A DNA stretch of 64,000 bases from Saxidomus purpurata (lineage: Eukaryota > Mollusca > Bivalvia > Venerida > Veneridae): positions 2,060,237 to 2,124,236 of the forward strand of contig JAFMSR010000016.1 in assembly GCA_022818135.1 (NCBI GenBank), written 5' to 3'. The notes under the pieces are model-generated. The model saw nothing but the letters and a program-made list of their open reading frames with translations. It did no database searches and was not told the DNA's origin. The stretch's first letter is position 1; each line of letters begins with the position of its first letter. The translations under genes and the position numbers were made by a program. Below, piece after piece: positions 60,274 through 64,000 of the stretch.

Positions 60274-61959
60274 AAAAAAGTCTCTACTTTTTTGGCTTCT
60301 GATCCAAATGCATTAACGTCTTGGAAACGAAGTATTTTTAACATTGTCGATTCTCGTATAAAATTTTACCAAACAAATGAACACCTACTTCCATCAAAAC
60401 CCAAGTTTACTTTAAGACATCTGAAAAAGGAAATCCAAGAATTTCATTCTAAGTATGTCTTAGTTCCAGCAGACAAGGCGGCCAACAATATTATCATCAT
60501 TTGACGCCTACATTATATTAATGTTTTACAAAACGAACTAAATAGCACTAAAGCTTATATATTGAGTCCTTCCGTTGAACAAAATGTGGTCACTGATCAC
60601 ATCAGTGAAGTTTCTAATTTGCAAGTTCGTATAGATGATCAACATATTAAACTTCCTACTATGTACTGGATTCCTAAATTACATAAACAACCATATAAAG
60701 CTCGTTTCATCGCTAATTCAAGCTCTTGTACCACTACAAATATTTCAAAACTATTAACATCTTGCCTAACTGCTATAAAAGCCCACGTGAAAAGATATTG
60801 TGATAAAGTATACGAAAACTCTGGTAAACATTTATTTTGGTCGATCAAAAATTCTGGCGAAATCCTGGATAAGTTTAAAGTTAATAATTACAAAGTAACT
60901 TCAGTCAGTACATACGATTTTTCTACACTGTATACCACTTTACCACATAATTTGATAAATGACAAGCTAACTGCCCTAATTCAAAAGACTTTTGCCAGGG
61001 AGAATGTTACATTTCTCGCCTGCAATTTCGATAAAGCTTTTTTTACTAGCTGTATTGTTAAACATTATACTATGTGGACCTGTGACGAAGTTTGTAAAGC
61101 CCTTTCCTTTTTATTGAACAACATTTATATAAGGTTTGGGAATGCAGTTTTCAGACAAGTAATCGGTATTCCCATGGGAACAAATCGTGCACCCCTTGTC
61201 GCAGATTTGTTTTTATATTGTTATGAAAGAGACTTTATGTTGAGTCTTTCTCCAGACACGCAGGCAGACATTATCACTGCTTTTAATAATACATCACGCT
61301 ATCTGGATGATATTCTTAATATGGATAACCCGTTTTTTGGTCAATTGGTGGACACTATTTATCCCCGGGAACTCCAGTTAATTAAAACTAACAATTTGGA
61401 TACTGGTGCTTCATTTTTAGATTTACATCTCTCTATTTATAACAATATTATACATACCAAAATTTATGACAAGAGGGATGATTTTAATTTTAGTATTGTA
61501 AATTTCCCCCGTTTGGATGGGGATGTACCTCATGCTACATCTTATGGGGTATACATTTCTCAGTTAATTCGGTTTGCCAGAGCGTGTAGTTATGTTGAGG
61601 ATTTCAATGAACGTAATCAATATATTACAAATAAACTTCTTCAACAGGGCTACCGTTATTACAAATTGCGTAAATATTTTGCTAAATTTTACTATCGTAA
61701 TTCTGATTTGGTTTTGAAATTCAATAGTAATCTAAAGACTCTTCTGCGAGAAGGTATTTCAAAACCCGATTTTTATGGGGATGTGGTTTACAAACTTCGT
61801 AAGATTTTGGGTCATGGCAATTTTCCAACTGTATTTGCTAAAATTATAAAACGTTTTGTTAAAAGAGGTTACGACCCAACTGTTTTGAGACACACCGCAT
61901 GTTTGGTGTTCAACCCGTTTACAGTTGGACGCTATGCTTCCCTCTTTGATTGTGTCTGA
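60274..61959 (+). pseudogene. Penelope-like reverse transcriptase, 5'-truncated with one in-frame TGA
   Basis: The frame is open from 60274 and reads VLVPADKAANN (the ADK region typical of Penelope-like RTs). It is stopped by TGA at 60502-60504 and then stays open in the same frame to a TGA after 61956. Counting from 60562, the catalytic motifs are TYDFSTLY (residues 117-124, first Asp), IPMGTN (203-208) and YLDD (247-250). About 460 residues survive after the stop. No GIY-YIG endonuclease follows the RT, so the endonuclease is either absent or was N-terminal and lost. Otherwise well preserved, so a recent copy. Confidence 0.9.
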
Positions 61960-62659
61960 CGGAAGAGGGGGAGGACTCTGTGATGGGCAGTTTTTAAATC
62001 CCACTGGGACGAAACTGTTTTGATTTCTGTCCTCTGGCCTGTTTCGTCGGGCCCTTAAGGGTGTTTCTCTTGGTGCTCTGCCTTCTGCAAAGGCATTGAG
62101 TACATGTACATACGTTTTTTGGTTCTCAAGGTTTGCTTTTTATATATTTATACACGAGCATTTTTGTGTTTTACATACCATGCCTTTTGTTTCCATTGCG
62201 TGTGTTAGAGATTCACCTAGCAGGGATTACTTTTATTTACACTGTCCTGTGACTTTGGAACATGGTGGGGGTAAGAGTGAGGTTGGGTGCGCACCATAAA
62301 CCGGTTTAAGCTCCCCAGTGGTGTTTTTGCCACTGACCGTTCCAAGGCGGTGCCCCACTGTGTTCCTTTAATTTCGCCCCACTGTATTCCTTTAATTGTT
62401 CGTTTTGTCCTCGTGTGTTTGCTTTGTATGCTAGTGTGTGTTGGTAGTGTATATGTGTGTGTGTGTACATGATTGTGTGTGTGTGCCGTGTGTGTGTGCG
62501 TGTGTGTGTGTGTGTGTGTTGGTGGTGTGCACTTCTGGGTGCTGTGGGGTTCGTTTTGGGGAGGCTGCGTTTTTGGTACGTGGCATTCCCTGTTTGATAT
62601 TATTTTTGTTTTTTTCGGACTATTTATTTTTGCAGAAATAATGGTTTTGTAATCAATCA

Positions 62660-62945
62660 AACACATTAAAATTGCTTCTACTGAATTAAGGCTGTTGTCA
62701 AAATAATGTACACTTGAAAAAAGTGAAATCGCCAAAATATCATTAAAATTATGATAGAAAACGATCAATTTTCGATAGAAAAACGGGTGCCACCAGGTGG
62801 CGCTTTTTACGTGAATCTTAAACCTAAATAGGAAAAAAAGAATTTTATTTTTTCGAAAATATAGACATGGATCTATACCTGGACCGAAATTCATACTTTT
62901 CCGTCTACTTTTAAATTCTGTTTCTAAGGTACGCAGCTACCTTAA
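62660..62945. mobile_element. Possible MITE with TTAA/GGTAGC-type end
   Basis: The right border reads GCAGCTACCTTAA, like the end of the TTAA element at 38162. A TTAAGGC occurs at about 62677 but does not pair convincingly. A perfect small palindrome GGTGCCACCAGGTGGCGC lies inside. Low confidence. Confidence 0.35.
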
Positions 62946-63107
62946 ACAAATACATGTATCAGTTGCTTTAATTACATGACTTTATTCAAATTTTATTTAC
63001 TTGTTGCATAATATTCTAACTTTTTGCAGCTTTTATAGACTTCTTCTGAAACATTTACTGGAACCATAATACGATCAGCAAAATCGGAAACAGAAAAAAA
63101 TTATTAC

Positions 63108-63282
63108 CTATTTTAAAGGATCCTGTGAGTGGATCAGCTTGTGTTATAGTTGTAACAACAATACTGTACGTGTATAATCCATCTGCAAGAGAGTTACTTG
63201 AAGACCATATACATCTATAATAGCCTTGAAACTGTGTACTGCTGGAACATGTTCTAGATCCTGGTATGCTGACAGCGACGTT
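63108..63282 (-). CDS. Receptor exon: N-terminal extracellular module, second half
   Basis: The exon encodes residues 37-94 between acceptor CATTACAG and donor ATAG|GTAATA, entering phase 0 and leaving phase 1. Its two cysteines (SRTC... and YYRCIW) are only 12 positions apart. A following strand-like run, YTYSIVVTTI, is visible. The close Cys pair is unlike a canonical Ig disulfide, which spans 40 or more residues, so the module may be a diverged Ig fold or a different beta-sandwich. The reading frame is open throughout and the phases agree with both neighbours. Confidence 0.62.
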
Positions 63283-63527
63283 CTGTAATGTAGCATGGCT
63301 TTAAATTGGATGTTACTGAAACAAGTTAGTGAATGACTTATTTTGGTGAAATACAATGTTTCAGGCATGTTATCAATGGGTTTCTTTCCACAAGTAACTA
63401 TTGTTTGGTAAAATAACACAAATAATATCTTTGTTGAATAATTGCCTATGCTTTTCCACAATATTCAAAGACTAGACTTGCATGTACATGTATTTGTTCT
63501 TAAAGATACAATACAATATACACGTAC

Positions 63528-63637
63528 CTCTTTCCTAAATGCTGCACTGAAAGCAGGTGATGATGGAAAAAGTTTATCTACAGTTACTGTAACCTTCTTT
63601 CCATTTGTCACAGATGGTACAGCTGCTGATGCTTTAC
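63528..63637 (-). CDS. Receptor exon: N-terminal extracellular module, first half
   Basis: This exon is bounded by an acceptor TCGCAG and a donor GAG|GTACGT. It enters with two bases of a split codon (phase 1) and leaves in phase 0. It encodes 36 residues (1-36), including the stretch KKVTVTVDKLFP, which reads like beta strands. It joins in frame to the next exon to make a module of about 95 residues with outer phase-1 borders, like an Ig-type domain with one internal intron. The fold is not recognised. No signal peptide exon was found between here and the window edge. Confidence 0.6.
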
Positions 63638-64000
63638 CTGCGATTCAATTGTTGATACTATATCATATCAAAAATATTGTTTCGCTAACGTATTTGTTTT
63701 ATGCATTCTACTCAATATTATTAATAATATAATTTTATTAGTTTTGTAAAAAAAAAAAGACTTTAATTTAAAACATGATATAATAATGGATAACAATGAT
63801 CATTATGTATTCTATCATGTAATTATGAAATTATATCTGTTCCAGCGGTGCTCATTGTTTAATAAGTACTGATACGGAGTAATCAACCACGAAGGCCGGA
63901 GGCTTGATTTGTTTATAACTGCGCATCAGAACGATCAAAAAGATGTTTAATAGACGATACCAACACTAAAAAGGATGCTATTTCGATTCTTACATGATCA
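63638..64000. other. Receptor intron, upstream edge
   Basis: AT-rich sequence upstream of the first visible receptor exon. No signal-peptide exon or further domain exon could be found before the window ends. Confidence 0.5.

Larger units (their letters stand above)
58037..62617 (+). mobile_element. Penelope-like retroelement with inverted flanking arms
   Basis: A plus-strand reverse transcriptase (60274-61959) is followed by a 3' region ending in a TG-rich tract and TTCCCTGTTTGATATTATTT. An inverse copy of the last ~44 codons plus the whole 3' region lies at 58037-58795 (partner 61828-62617). Penelope-like elements are known for such direct or inverted partial copies. The right arm has a 24 bp internal repeat lacking on the left. 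Between arms and RT are a tandem duplication (58734-58967) and a 27 bp triple repeat. The 5' part of the RT ORF is missing. Confidence 0.85.

Noticed and set aside
62217..62894. 225-codon minus-strand open frame with poly-Thr/His
   Set aside because: It runs antisense through the 3' region and TG tract of the retroelement and has no protein-like features.

Overview
The window looks like a stretch of an AT-rich, intron-dominated metazoan genome, most likely a marine bivalve mollusc. This is an inference. It rests on short Ig-type exons separated by kilobase introns, a Penelope-like retroelement, tRNA-derived SINEs with clean target-site duplications, and many families of degenerate tandem repeats with units of about 130-170 bp. 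No species can be named from the sequence alone.

Almost all recognisable host coding sequence lies on the minus strand. The main gene runs from 63637 down to 8969. It encodes a large single-pass Ig-superfamily receptor, and its 5' end lies beyond the right edge. I joined 19 exons by GT..AG borders and codon phase, and the whole chain stays in one frame for 1153 residues plus a stop. In order it encodes an unclassified two-exon N-terminal module, two Ig domains, two Ig pairs that look like a duplicated A-B module, a further Ig domain, a divergent Ig-like domain, a fibronectin III domain, a transmembrane helix followed by KRRR, and a cytoplasmic tail spread over seven small exons. The tail carries four tyrosine motifs (YEQL, YDFL, YENT, YENL), and the first two have ITAM-compatible spacing. 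Residue numbers given below start at the first complete codon of the exon at 63637.

A second minus-strand gene of related type starts at 5030 with a signal-peptide exon and continues with a V-set-like Ig exon at 2566-2853. The rest lies beyond the left edge. A dead copy of that Ig exon sits beside it at about 2958-3076. The two genes therefore form a tandem head-to-tail pair of immune- or adhesion-type receptors.

The rest is introns and intergenic DNA full of mobile elements: a Penelope-like RT copy with inverted flanking arms (58.0-62.6 kb), an internally deleted Tc1/mariner element (6530-7806), a 3.1 kb TTAA-flanked element with very long inverted repeats (35057-38162), a pogo/Tc1-type MITE (21604-22453), a 2.6 kb element with about 9 bp target duplication (51491-54129), a near-1 kb foldback palindrome (about 38.81-39.79 kb), three SINEs with perfect or near-perfect target duplications, a (GT)n tract of about 225 bp seeded by the tail of the Penelope-like element, and numerous tandem arrays.
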